64,000 nucleotides of DNA from Amaranthus tricolor (Eukaryota > Streptophyta > Magnoliopsida > Caryophyllales > Amaranthaceae): NCBI RefSeq assembly GCF_026212465.1, contig NC_080048.1:30302757-30366756 (forward strand), read 5' to 3'. Every line of letters starts with the position of its first letter. Within the stretch, counting starts at the first letter, position 1. The notes under the pieces were generated by a model. That model did not search any database. It had not been told where the DNA came from and worked only from the letters and a program-made list of their open reading frames with translations. The translations under genes and the position numbers were made by a program. This document shows positions 43,782 to 55,525 of the stretch, one piece after another.

Positions 43782-46380
43782 TTTTCGAAGGATACACTGA
43801 AGAATATCCTACCGTTCGGGCTGCAAGAAATAGTGTCCACACTCTGCTGAAAGGGCCCCCGAAAACCTCTTCAAGTGGACCGATCATGAAGTTCGATGCC
43901 ACGACCTCCCAAACGTTGCAACAACCTCATACTGACCCTCTGGTCGTCACCCTCAAAATTGGGCAAATGAAAGTCAAGAGGGTACTTGTAGATACCGGGA
44001 GCACGGCAGATCTCATAACAATGGAGTGCTTGAGAAAAATGAAGTTTGAAGAAAAGCACTTGCAACCCCTCGACAAACCGCTGATTGGGTTTGGGGGAGG
44101 TCAAGTCATTCCACTAGGCACAATCATTCTCCCCGTACGGGTGGGGGAAAGAAATGAAAGCAGAACCATGCCCATACGATTCACGGTGGTGGATCTCACC
44201 TTTCCCTACCACGCTATCATGGGGCTTCCGCTGATCAACAAAATCAAAGCCGCAATCTTCCCTCATCAACTCTTACTACAATTCGAGCGGGATGATGGAC
44301 GAGTGGGTATCCTCAAAGGGAATCAGGTGACGGCACGACAATGCCTCATGAACACCCTAAAACGAGGAACTTCCATCACCCCCTCTAAAAGGGAAAGGAA
44401 AGAAGAGTCCCCCAGTGTCATGAGCGTGTATCCGGAGAACCCCAACACGCAAGAAAGGCCTCGCCCCGTAGAACGATATGAAGAGGTAGACATATTCGAA
44501 GGAAAACGCATCAAAATAGGGAAGGACCTCCCTGGCCCGGTGAGGCAAGATATCATGGCCACTCTTATTGAGTTCCGCAACGTCTTTGCTTTTTCCACGG
44601 AAGAAATGCCTGGCATCCCTACAAGTGTCATGTGCCATAAACTTGATATAAAACCAGGCTACAAACCCGTGAAGCAGAAGCTGCGACATCAAGGAAGAGA
44701 GCGGATAGAGGTCGCTCGAGAAGAAGTGGAGAAATTGCTGAGAGCTGGATTCATCAAAGAATGCAAGTACTCCGATTGGCTCTCAAACGTGGTCCTCGTT
44801 TCATCATCGAAACAGTTTGGCGCCGTCTGTGGAGATCGAACGGCAAGTGGAGGATGTGCGTCGACTTCACGGATCTGAATAAGGCCTGCCCCAAGGACGA
44901 TTATCCTCTTTCAAAAATAGATCGTTTGGTAGATTCCACGGTAGGCCACGCTCTACTGAGTTTCATGGATGCTAACGCTGGCTACCACCAGATCCCCTTA
45001 GCCATAGAAGACCAGCCACATACGGCCTTCATTACAAATGCCGGAGTATACTACTACAAAGTTATGCCCTTCGGGCTAAAGAATGCTGGAGCTACTTACC
45101 AGAGAATGGTCAATAAGGTCTTCCAATCTCAGATAAGCCGAAACTTGGAAGTATACGTGGACGATATGATAACAAAAAGCAAGCAGGCATCCCAACATGC
45201 CGCGGACTTACGCTAGACGTTCAACACCCTCCGAAAACATCAAATGAGACTCAACCCTGAAAAGTGTGTGTTTGGAGTCACCGGTGGGAAATGCCTCGGT
45301 TTCCTTATTGACGAAAGAGGAATAGAAGCCAACCCGAGGTCGTAAAAGAAGTTCAAAAGCTAACAGGATGAATAGCTCCTTGGGAAGGTTTCTATCAAAA
45401 TCCGCAGACAGATGTTCGCCCTTCTTCAAAACCCTCAAGCAAAGTAAGTTCGAATGGACAAGAGAAGCCGAAGAATCCTTCTAGCAGTTGAAAGAGCACT
45501 TAATGAGCACTTGTCCTCTTTGCCGAAACTGGTTTCGCCATACAACGGGGAAAAGCTGGTCTTATACGTCTCAGTCTCCGAATACTCTCTGTCAGGAGTA
45601 CTCTGTCAGGAGTACTGATCGCCGAAAGAGAAAAGAAGCAATTCCCCGTATACTATGTGAGTCACGCCTTTCGAGGATCTGAGGGAAACTACAGCGAAGT
45701 AGAAAAGGTAATATTTGCAATCGTGATGGCGAGCAGAAAACTGAAACCATACTTCCAATCCCACCAGATCATCGTCAGATCCAGCCAACCCGTGAAAAAT
45801 ATTTTGGAAGGAAAAAACAAATCAAGTCACGTCACTGATTGGGCTAATCAACTTGCAGATTTTGGCATCGAATACGAACCACGAACAGTGATCAAAGCAC
45901 AAGCTTTGGTGGACTTCATCGCCAAAAGCACTATCCCCCAACATCCTGAGCCTAATCAAGAATGGAAGTTATATGTGGATGGATCCTCGACACCATCAGC
46001 AAGCGGAGCTGGGCTGCTGATCATGTCTTCTGCCGGGGTCCGTATGGAAAGAGCGGTCAGATTCGAGTTCGCGGCCTCTAATAATGAAGCGGAATACAAA
46101 GCATTACTCATGGGGCTCAAAATCTGCCATGAAGCAGGGGCAAAAGTATTATCCACTTTTTCTGACTCCCAGCTAATAGTCGGACAAGTGAATGGAGAAT
46201 TTGAGGCTAAAGATGATGGCATGAAGATGTACTTGCAGCAAGTAAAAGAATTTGTCAAGAAATTCGACAAATTCACATTGGTCCACATCCCAAGATCTCA
46301 AAACGTTCCCTGGCAAAACTCGCCAGCTCAGCTGAAACATCCGCGGCTCGCGATATTATCTGGGAAGTTCTTCCAAACCC
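43778..46380 (+). pseudogene. Tat protease, reverse transcriptase and two RNase H domains (broken)
   Basis: Protease: LVDTGSTADLI near 43987 and IMGLPLINK near 44217. RT: KPVKQKLRHQGRERIEVARE near 44670, NGKWRMCVDFTDLNKACPKD from 44840, and the catalytic EVYVDDMITKSK near 45148. RNase H: YVSHAFRGSEGNYSEVEK near 45655. A second, archaeal-type RNase H follows at 45960-46310 (LYVDGSSTPSASGAGLLI, NNEAEYKALLMGLK, SDSQLIVGQVNGEF). The two RNase H domains place it in the Tat lineage. Damage: a 43-bp LTR/PBS-like insertion at 44793-44835, TAG at 45214, a deletion with frameshifts near 45340, a 14-bp tandem duplication at 45589-45616, and a frameshift near 46305. Confidence 0.9.
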
Positions 46381-47650
46381 CAGTATCAACCTCATGGTTA
46401 ACACCATTGATAGATCAGGAATGTGGATGGAGCCATACATCAAATTTCTGCGAAATCAAACGCTCCCCCATGACGAGAATCAGGCCAAAGTGCTTCAAAA
46501 GAAGGCCAGATGGTTCGAGCTCCACGAAGGCACGCTCTATAAAAAATCATATACCCTTCCCTGTTTAAAATGTGTTTCTCCTGAAGAAGGATACTACATT
46601 TTTCGCGAAATACATGAAGGCGGATGCGGTATACATCAAGGAGTACGAACTGTCATTGGCAAAGTTCTCAGAAGCGGATATTATTGGCCCTCTCTCAGGA
46701 AAGACGCGGAAACCTTGGTCAAGCGATGCCCCGAATGCCAATACCACTCAAAGATAGGAAGGAAACCCTCTAACTACCTGTCCGTCATGCAAGCCGTCTT
46801 ACCATTCGATAAATGGGGTATGGATCTCCTTAGCCCCTTCCCCCCCGCAAAGGGGCAACGCAAATTCATTATAGTGGCCATTGATTATTTCACCAAGTAC
46901 GTGGAAGCAGAGCCCCTCAGCTCCATCACGGTATGTCAATTCATATGGCGAAATATCATCACGAGATACGGCATTCCTCGTGTGATCATTACCGACAATG
47001 GAAGACAATTTGTCAGTAAAAACACGATACAGTACTGCGATAGATTTGGCATTCAAATAAGGTTCAGTTCCGTATCTCGGCCACAAACAAATGGGCAAGT
47101 TGAATCAGCAAACAAGGAGATCCTAAACGGTATCAAAAAGAAAATAGAGGGGGTTAAAGGTACTTGGGACGAAGAACTACCCGGCATCCTATGGGCAAGC
47201 CGTACAACCGTCAAAGAAGCAACAGGGCATACCCCATTCTCTCTGGTATATGGGTTCGAAGCAGTGCTTCCAGTAGAAATAGGCATACCCTCCACAAGGG
47301 TTACCTACTACTCACACGACGAGAATGAACAAAGGAAAAAGGAGAACTTGGATCTGCTTCCAGAAACACGGGGGAATGCATTATTAAGGTCCATGGCTCA
47401 GAAACAAAAGATGATTCGCAGCTTCAACCGACTCGTCAAAACTAAACACACTCATGTTGGGGACTTCGTCCTACGCAAAGTCGAAGCCACGGGGAAAATC
47501 GTAGATATAGGGAAACTTGGAGCCAACTGGGATGGTCCGTTCAAAATCGTCCGTGTCAACAAACCTGGAACATTCGAGCTGAAAGACATGCAAGGAAAGA
47601 AGCTACCCCGCCCATGGAATGGAGATCACTTGAAAAAGTACTTCATTTAA
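46380..47650 (+). pseudogene. Tat integrase (long frame, probably intact within the domain)
   Basis: The open frame from ATG 46394 to TAA 47650 contains the HHCC zinc-binding region (HEGGCGIHQG ... CPECQYH, 46617-46747). The integrase core carries the D-D-35-E residues (KWGMDLLSPF near 46813, VIITDNGRQF near 46984, NGQVESANKEI near 47090). The C-terminal part has VGDFVLRKVEATGKI, LGANWDGPFKIVRV and RPWNGDHLKKYF. The ATG is not a natural start: translation would come through from RNase H in the polyprotein, but a one-base shift near 46305 disconnects it. The domain itself has no stop, so this is the best preserved coding block in the window. Confidence 0.88.
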
Positions 47651-47869
47651 TAAGATTCGCAAGAGGCCAGTCTGATCATTAATGTCATCATAATCACAAG
47701 TTCATCCCGCGGCATTGTCATAGTGTACAAAATCAGTAGTATTTCATCCCGCGGCATGAGTCGCGTTGTCATTACATTTTTCAATAAAACAGAGATTTCA
47801 TTTTTCAGAATTATCCAGCTCCAATAAGTATTCAGTTATTTTCTACTTCCTCTAGTAATATTGCAAATC

Positions 47870-48500
47870 TTATTAAATTCAGTTATGTCTATAAGTCGGA
47901 CCCCTTGACAGGGGTCCCATATCCAAATTAATTCTAAGTCGCCACGAATCAGTGACATCCACAAGTCGGACCCAAAAAGAGGGGTCAAATATCAAAAAAT
48001 TATTCCAAATAAAAATCTCTGGCATTCAAGTAACATCCATAAGTCGGACCCCAGACTGGGGTCCCAAGTTTAAAATTATTATAAGTAAAATTTTGCTTGA
48101 TATCTCCTGTTCGTGACTGATAAGTCGGACCCTTAGAATGGGGGCCTAAGTTCAGAATTAGCCTAAGTAAATCTTCAAAGTCACCCCGGCCGTGACATTG
48201 ATAAGTCGGACCCTTAGAACGGGATCCCAAGATCGAAATTGTCATAATTATTCTAAGTGAATCTCACTCGGTCGCGACATTGATAAGTCGGACCCTTAGA
48301 ATGGGGTCCCAAGATCAAAGTTATTCTAAGTGAAATTTCGCTTATTGTCTCCTGTCCGTAACATCGACAAGTCGGACCCTTAGATTGGGGTCCCAAGTCA
48401 AAAATTAGTCCAACTAAATTTCAATTGATCCTGACCGTGGCATCGATAAGTCGGACGCCTAGAATGGGGTCCCAAGACCAAAATTATTCAGTTAAATTTT
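47870..48500 (+). repeat. ~80-bp tandem repeats with AAGTCGGACCC core (left array)
   Basis: About eight units carry AAGTCGGACC(C) near 47896, 47963, 48042, 48120, 48200, 48282, 48368 and 48448, usually followed by a GGGGTCCCAAG and an A/T-rich TTATTCTAAGT part. Spacing is 67-86 bp. The GGACCC...GGGGTCC arms can pair. The array lies between integrase and the antisense gene. Confidence 0.9.
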
Positions 48501-48703
48501 GACTGCGTCACTCCCCGCTTTTTGGGAAAAAGAGTCCGCGGACTGAGAGTTAATATAAGGAAGTACAAAATTTTGGAAATATTAAAATTGAAACAGGCAT
48601 CAATGTTGGAAGTTTCGTTCAAAAACCTATATACATATAATTCAATTCGAATTACAAAAATCGGTCAAAAATTTCAAGTTCAAATTACAATTACAAAACA
48701 AAA

Positions 48704-51700
48704 TTAAACATCTTCTAAAAAGGCATCGACGTCCCCCTCTGTGTCCTGGGCCGGCAACTGAGGAGACCCGGCCGCCCCCTCGTCAAGACTTGGAGTGAAG
48801 CTTACAAAATCTTCAATATTGAACGGCTCCACTTCAATCTCGGACAGCTCCTTGGACAAGCCCTGGAGGTTTCTTCCTTCATCAATAAGGAGATTTGACA
48901 GATCCAAGCACAAACTCTCCAGCTGGAAAAGCGCCAAGTTCTCGGGGATGCCCGAGGCCGAAGGAGGGGAGAGAGTTAACTTATCCAGATCAAGGCATAG
49001 AGCCTCCTTTTCGGCCGCAACATCAACTCTATCCGACCAGGCCCTCGCCTCTTCTACATCCCAGTTAGGGTCCACCAGTACCGCCGACTCCCGTTCCAAA
49101 ATCGGAGCTAGGTTGGCCAAAGCTTTGTCCCCCTTGTGATTTGCCTTTTGTTGGAGGGAATCGAAGTCAACGCCTAACTCCGCGGCAGCCAGACGGTACC
49201 TCTCTTCAGTAATCGTGGAACCCGTACCCACCATTTCTGCTGTCAGATCCCCAAGAAACTTAACGCCTTCGGCTCGTCCGAAGTCAGCCAATCCCAAGCT
49301 ATCCGGGCTCGTCTTTCCAAGCTGATTTTATACACCCTAGCCGCGGATAGGAAAGTCTTGAATTTGGCCGAGTCAGCCGACACTTGTTTCAAAAGACACT
49401 GGTTCTGATGAACCAGTTTGGCATGAACGTCCATTAGGTGACTGACTTCGTGGCCGAGGGTTGCCGATTTGTTGGAAGCCGCGTCCAGACTCCCAACGGT
49501 CTCCTCCAGTTGTTTTCTCGCCCTCTCCCGCCACTGTTCAGTCCTGACTAAACGCTCCTTCAGCTCAGAGCATTTAGCCAGTTTTTCCTTTAAGCCCTGC
49601 AGTTTTTCTCGGAGCTTTTGGAGCTCCTCATCCTGCTCATCGCAGCGGGAGGATAGGGCGGCCAGCGCCTCCCTGTCCGCAGCACTTTGGCGACTGAGGT
49701 TGAGCTCAAAGGAAAACCTCAGGAAAGCCTGCAAAAAGAATAAGTTAAAATCCAAGCATAGTTAACTTAAGATAAAAGTGGAAGGACGTTACCTCAATCG
49801 CGGAAACTTGGAGTTGATGCACCCTATCGGTGGGGGACAGGGACTCCAAGAGGTCGACATCCACCTGGCTGATCAAGTGGGATGTCGCCCTATTGAATCG
49901 GGTAATCATACCCTTATGCCCCAAATCAGTGAAAGGGGTGTCGTGTCGGAAAGGTAGAACCTCCCGATGACGGTACACCTCTTCCACCTTCGCCCTTGGA
50001 GCCGCGGCCGATTCCCCCACCTTCTCTTTGCCCCAACTCAGGACAGGGGATGCCTCAGCTTGAGGTGAAGCCACCTCCTCTTCCACCGACCTCATTTGCA
50101 GAGGTTTGGCCGTCATTATTGTTCCCGCAGAGGCCTTCTTCGAGGCACTCTCCTCATGGGAGGAAGAGACTCTCTTTCTCTTCCTCTCTCTCTCTTCTTC
50201 GATTCCCTCTTCTTAGAAGGGATTACCCTCTGAGAGTCATCGAGAATGTGAACTCGTCTCCTCTCCTCAAGGAGCCGGAGAGCCTCCTCTTCACAGGGGA
50301 CTTCGTCCAGCCCCTTCTCCACCGTTGCCGAGTCCTACAAGAGAAAAAGTTAGAAGAAATCGAAGAAATCTCATAGTTCGGAACATATGTATGAACTTAT
50401 ACCTTTGGAGAAAGAGGTAGGGGTTTTTCCGCGGGACGTTGGATGGCCCCTTGAGAAAATCGCATGAGCTAAACTTCTTCATGAGTTCTGGATTTTTCGC
50501 TCGCAAGTTTTCCTTGGCTATCCCTGCAAAATCATGAGTTAGAAACAGGTAAACATACCATAGAAGAGGGAAGGAAGGAAGCCGACGACTCTTACTCCGA
50601 TCGATAGCCAAGCTGATGCCGAATGCTGAGAGGAGGTTCTCATTCTCCAGCTCAGGACGACCCGGAATCCAGTTGAGTTGGACGTTCATGGGTTTCCTCC
50701 CTAATTGAACGTCCATCTTCGCATACTCAATGATCACCGCATCATCAAAAGAACACTGCGGGATCCCATTATTAAAACCCGTAAGGTTGGGTTTGATGTC
50801 GAAGGAGGGCTTAATATTCCATCCTTCTGAATTGTATAAATAGGCGAACTTTGTCCTATACCCCTTTTGGTTATCAGGGAGGTCGTGGACTATCTTCAGT
50901 CCACGACGGTAGGTGAAAGTCACCCAGCAACAGCCATATGATTGGGAATTACATAGTTGGGCTCTAAATATATACCTAAATGCGGTAAGTGTTGGTGGCA
51001 CGGCCAAAACTTTACATAAGATCAAAAATGCCACCATACAACCCCACGCGTTAGGATATAACTCGGTGCACTGAGACGTTCAAAAATTCTAACACCTCCC
51101 TAAAAAATGGGTGAAGTGGAAACCTAAGTCCTAACTCAAAAGAAGGAAAATATACAGCTATACAGTGTGGGGGAGGAAACCTAACGGTGTCATAATTCCC
51201 CGGGGTAATAATATTGATATCATCTTTCAAACCCCATTTCTGAGAGATGGCTTCCCGACACTTGTCTAGGTCTCTCTTGGTTTGTAAATCTATGAAATAG
51301 TTAAGGGGACCGCCGCTCGGAATGTAGAATGGAGGAGGAACCGGCGCTACGCTCTCCCTTCCAGAAGACTCGGCTGATCCTTCAATGTTTTCCATATCTA
51401 CATACAATAACCCTTCTAGGTCAGGATTTATTCGCGGCAAGTAATTGGGGAAGAAAGCAACGCTTACTTCCCAAGGAGCAGTTTTCATTATCTCCGAAGG
51501 GTATACAGGGGACACAGATGACTCATCCCCGGCCTTTATTGGTTCATAATGAGGGGTGATTCTCACCGAACTACTATCGTCCGAATCATTCATTAGCAAC
51601 CCCTCTTTATTAAAGCGTCTACGTGCTAACAAAGGGATTTCCGTCGGGATAGCCGAGTTAATGTCGAAGTTAGCTATTATCTCATGAGTAGTCGCGACAT

Positions 51701-51761
51701 CCATATTAACAATAGTCATAAAATATAGGCGAAACTTGTGCAGGATAAGGGCTAATTTCAT
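48704..51761 (-). pseudogene. Antisense gene of the Tat element (Transposase_28-like, four exons, frameshifted)
   Basis: A minus-strand gene lies opposite to the element's gag-pol. Exons on plus coordinates are 51761-50596, 50523-50403, 50334-49793 and 49728-48704, joined by GT-AG introns of 64-72 bp. It encodes an acidic N-terminus, then SFELGLRFPLHPFFREVLEF and YPNAWGCMVAFLILCKV, the signature of the plant family annotated as putative gypsy-type transposon protein (PF04195). A basic linker, a long coiled coil (REALAALSSRCDEQDEELQK) and an acidic C-terminus ending VDAFLEDV follow. Frameshifts are visible near 51060, 50190 and 49270. Joined exons are about 2.85 kb. Antisense ORFs at this position are known from Retand-like Tat elements; function unknown. 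Confidence 0.75.
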
Positions 51762-52045
51762 GAAATTAATTCAAAACTTTAAACATTCAAGAACACGAAG
51801 AACAATCTGAAGAACAGTTTGAAGAATAATTTGAAGAAAGATTTGAATACCTTGAAAATATTTTGAAGATTTGTCAGAAGTTTGATGAAGTTCTGTCAGA
51901 ATCCTTGAAGATCTTCGAGAGATTTGTCAGGAGTTTGAAGGAGGGTTGAAGATTGTCAGAGCGTCTCTCTCTACTTTCTCTTTCTAGCGATTTGAAGAAT
52001 TAAGGGAGTTAATGAGAGTTAGGTGAGAGGGAACTGTTCCAAAAA

Positions 52046-52058
52046 CCCTATTTATTGC
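52046..52058 (-). promoter_or_regulatory. Possible TATA-like site of the antisense gene
   Basis: On the minus strand GCAATAAATAGGGTTTTTG lies about 290 bp upstream of the ATG at 51761, with a TTGAAGA-rich leader between. It is a weak prediction based on position and sequence only. Confidence 0.3.
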
Positions 52059-52119
52059 AGCAATAAATGCTCAGACATCAAACCTAAACGTCCCTTGAAC
52101 GAAAAGTGGAATCTCAAAC

Positions 52120-52920
52120 TTAAACCGAGGAGTCGATAAGTCGGACCCCCAATAAGGGGGCAAACGTCGAAGATTTGTCTAAGTTTTCCTATCTTTGTCC
52201 GTGAGGTCGACTAGTCGGACCCTCAATAAAGGGGAAATATTGAAAAATTTTCTAAGTACCAGACCTTAATTGTGGCTGGGAAGTCGATAAGTCGGACCCC
52301 CATTATAGGAGAAATTGTCAACAAATTCTCCAAGTTATAAAATTTTCTATTGAAGCCGTAGGGTCGATAAGTCGGACCCTGAATTACACCCCATGACAAA
52401 TAAAAATTATTCCAAGTATTGGGATGTCCGTATGGTCGATAAGTCGCACCCCCAGTTGCCTCCAGTTAAGGTGTAAAAATTCTAAGTATGGGAGAAATTC
52501 TTCCATTTTTTCCGTATTATCCAAGGCTCGGACTTACATGATCTTTCCACTCCTAGAAGAAAAAGGGGGGCGTGTTAGAACGAAAAAAGTGATTCCAAGT
52601 CTTTTTATCTTTCCGCAACATATATAAGTCGAACTCCCTTAAGTACCTCAGTGAAGAATAAAAACCTAAGTATATGTTTAAGCCGCGTCTTCAATACATT
52701 TGACTCATTTGACTGGCGAGTCAACTCATTCATGCCGCGGTATTATACCTTCCCTTGATTCCACGGCTTATAGCACGACAACAAAAAGGAAGATAGATCA
52801 GACCAAACCGGCATCTTGTCCGTAGGGTCTATAAGTCGGACCCGCTTTGGTGTGATCTCGTTCAAAAATATCCAAGTCCCTGAAGATCCGTACGGTCGAC
52901 AAGTCGGACCCCCCTTGGGG
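52120..52920 (+). repeat. AAGTCGGACCC repeats (right array)
   Basis: Units carry GATAAGTCGGACCC or close variants near 52136, 52212, 52288, 52366, 52440, 52627, 52832 and 52900. The first five are spaced 74-78 bp; later ones are broken up. They are in the same orientation as the left array at 47870-48500, so the antisense gene is bracketed by direct arrays of one repeat family. Confidence 0.85.
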
Positions 52921-53286
52921 GCTATCTTGTTCCAAAATATTCTAAGTATTAGGGCTTCCGCGGCATCAATAAAGCATGAACCAAGATCCAACTTCTACAT
53001 CTATTCTGCTGCTAAATAGTATAGACGGACAGAGATATTCCGCGACATGTTTCAAGCCGCGGCTTGACTGATGTTATTTATTTTTCTTGAAGCGTCTCCT
53101 GCGGTTATTTTGAAAAGGCTTTAACTTCTTCGTTGCAACTCGGAATTCGGCATATGGACAATCGATTTAAAGCTTACGAATCCAATTTTCGGGATCCTCC
53201 AAAAGATCTGCAAAATGACGATTTCCATTTCCGCACAAAGAAAGATATTTCGATTCATCAAGGTTGCCTTTCTTCTATCATCCTTC

Positions 53287-53301
53287 GTGCGTGGGGCTAA
53301 A
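53287..53301 (+). promoter_or_regulatory. Tat polypurine tract region
   Basis: GTGCGTGGGGCTAAA ends immediately before the 3' LTR start (TGTCATGG at 53302). A short purine-rich GTGGGGCTAAA at this place is the expected plus-strand primer. Confidence 0.6.
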
Positions 53302-53953
53302 TGTCATGGTATCACTTACCTAACTTATCTATTTATTAAAGTTATTAATGTCATTTTACCTTAATGGCCTTTGACCTTCTGGACTGACCTTGACTTTTAG
53401 TCAATGGGCCTTTCTGGATTCTCCCATGTCTTCAATTGGCCCATAAACAAGTGATCCATATGAAACCCTAACTCCTTCAGGCAAATAACCTCCTGCCTGA
53501 TCCAACTCCCCACTCTCCTTCATTGCTTGTTTATCCTTCTCCCAAGGCTAGTAACTCCCCACTGCTCCCATGATCTTCAACCTCTCTTCTCTGAAGTAAC
53601 TTCCTTCCTTACCATTTTAAATAGGGACAACCATCAGAGAGGAAGGGGGCATCTGAAAATAATCCTCCTAAATATCCTTACTCATACTCCACTTCGTTAG
53701 CCTACCTAAATTCCAGCAATATCAAACTCGACATCTTCTTGCATTCAGTTTATAATCATTTATTCAATAATATCATATCAACGTTCTAACTTGAGCGTCG
53801 GAGGGGTTTTCCGGGAGATCACTCCCCGGACAAGGCTAACGTGTTATTTCGCAGGAATTCAAGTTACTTCCTTCCACGAATCGCTGCTCTCGATAACGCT
53901 TTTTCTAACGGTATTTCAAGTGTTTCCTACTTCCTCGTTTCATCATCGAAACA
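53302..53953 (+). mobile_element. 3' LTR of the Tat element
   Basis: 652 bp, TGTCATGGTATCACTTACC ... CATCATCGAAACA, followed by GGACT at 53954-53958. It differs from the 5' LTR by about 20 changes, including a mutated TATA box near 53613. Confidence 0.93.
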
Positions 53954-54686
53954 GGACTCTTACTATCACGTTCCTAATCTAAGGATAATGTGGACATAAG
54001 TTTTGATTTTTCTTGTTTGATTTGCGATCCTAAAAACAATGTAAGTTCTCCAATCATTCACATTTGAAATTCTTTTCTCATATATTAAAGAATTTCATAA
54101 CACTGCGTTAGTTGCACCAAACAAAATATCATTGACATATACTTAGCTTGAAAAACTTGTATATCTTTATAATGAGTTTGAAAAAATAAAATTCTATTAA
54201 TCAAGCCTCTTTTAAAATCATTTTCTAATAGATATTTCGACAAACTATCATATCAAGCACTATAATATTAAAATTCATAAAGAGCTTTATTCAATTTAAA
54301 AATATGTTTAGGTTATTTTGTATTTTTCAAATTCAAGGGTTACACCTCTTTGTTTAAGTGTTCATTCAAGAAGGCATAATTTACATCCATGTAATATATA
54401 ATTAATACGCATGTAAGATGCAAATGCTAATAGCATCTTCGTTGCTTCAAGATGAACTACAGTTGCAAATGTTTCTCTATTGTAAATCCCTCCTTATTGA
54501 ATGTAACTTTTTTGCAATTGACCTTGCTTTGTTGCATACCACCTTTCCATTTTCATCTAGCTTTTTTCTACATATCCATTTGATACCAATAACTAACTGA
54601 TTGATATCTACTTCGGGTGTCAAAGAGCTTCATTGTGATTCTTTGGTACCATTATCAAAACAAATGCATAATGTGCACATAAGTTC

Positions 54687-55525
54687 TGAAAACGACGATG
54701 TATTAAAGTTCGAACAATGTGTTTCAAACTCCAATATTGCCAAGATCGAGTGTATGAAGATTTAGTGACAAACAAATTACGCTATCAATGATATCAATGT
54801 TTGTAGGAGAAAATAAAGCAATAAAAACAACACAAAGATTTAACGAGGTTCACCCAACTAAGGCTACGTCCTCCGGTGTGTGATATCTCTTATATTATCA
54901 AAAGGAGTTCAAAGGACTCTCAAATATGGAGAATTACAATAAAGAAGAGATATAGGCTAGTGTTTGGCTAGGAGTGTGTTTTGTGGATATTTACAATGTG
55001 AATGAGAGCTCTCTATTTATAGGAGAGATCACACTAAATAATATTAAATACATTAAAGCTATGAATAAATGATAATGAAATATCTCCTAGCACTTGAAGA
55101 GTCAAAAAATAGCATCCTAGGAGCATCAGAGACATCGCTCGACCAAAGCAGAGAATCGCTCGGTCGAGCGGTCTGGTCGAGCGGACTTCAAGAAGTTTCT
55201 GGTTGCATTCTGTCTGCTCGCTCGACCCAACCTGAAGCTCGCTCGGTCGAGCGAGCTAGTCGAGCGGCCCTTCAGAGGGCTTCTGACAGTATTGCTCGAC
55301 TTGCATAGTAGGGCATCTTAAACCTTTGAACTTCTTCATTAAGTCCCATAACTCCCATGAATAATTCATACTTCATTACCTTATTAATCCATACTTTAAT
55401 CATCATCATAAACCACAATAATCAACTTAATACACCAACATTAACACACTCATTGGATTCCAAACCCAAGAGTCACACATGAATGCACACACCAAATGTG
55501 CACTCAAGTCACACTAATCATAACA
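54687..55525 (-). mobile_element. Solo copia LTR, 839 bp, TSD AGTTC
   Basis: It begins TGAAAACGACGATGTATTA and ends CACACTAATCATAACA, with exact AGTTC at 54682-54686 and 55526-55530. It is the reverse complement of the LTR family at 19056-19886 and is very similar to it. It has the TATTTATAG box near 55013 and the CpG-rich inverted repeats (55135-55265). It is inserted in copia G. Confidence 0.93.

Larger units (their letters stand above)
41449..53953 (+). mobile_element. Complete Tat-lineage Ty3/gypsy retrotransposon, 12,505 bp, TSD GGACT
   Basis: LTRs at 41449-42099 and 53302-53953 differ at roughly 20 of about 650 positions by eye (about 3 percent). They are flanked by exact GGACT at 41444-41448 and 53954-53958. 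Inside, in order, are a PBS, gag, protease-RT-RNase H with a second (archaeal-type) RNase H, integrase, a tandem repeat array, an antisense multi-exon gene, a second array of the same repeat, and the polypurine tract. Dual RNase H and an antisense ORF between integrase and 3' LTR are known traits of Tat/Retand-like elements. The coding regions carry several frameshifts and stops. Confidence 0.93.

Noticed and set aside
47870..48500. Regular ~80-bp repeats considered as a CRISPR array
   Set aside because: Units are directly tandem with diverging sequence throughout, not short identical repeats with unique spacers, and lie inside a plant retrotransposon.
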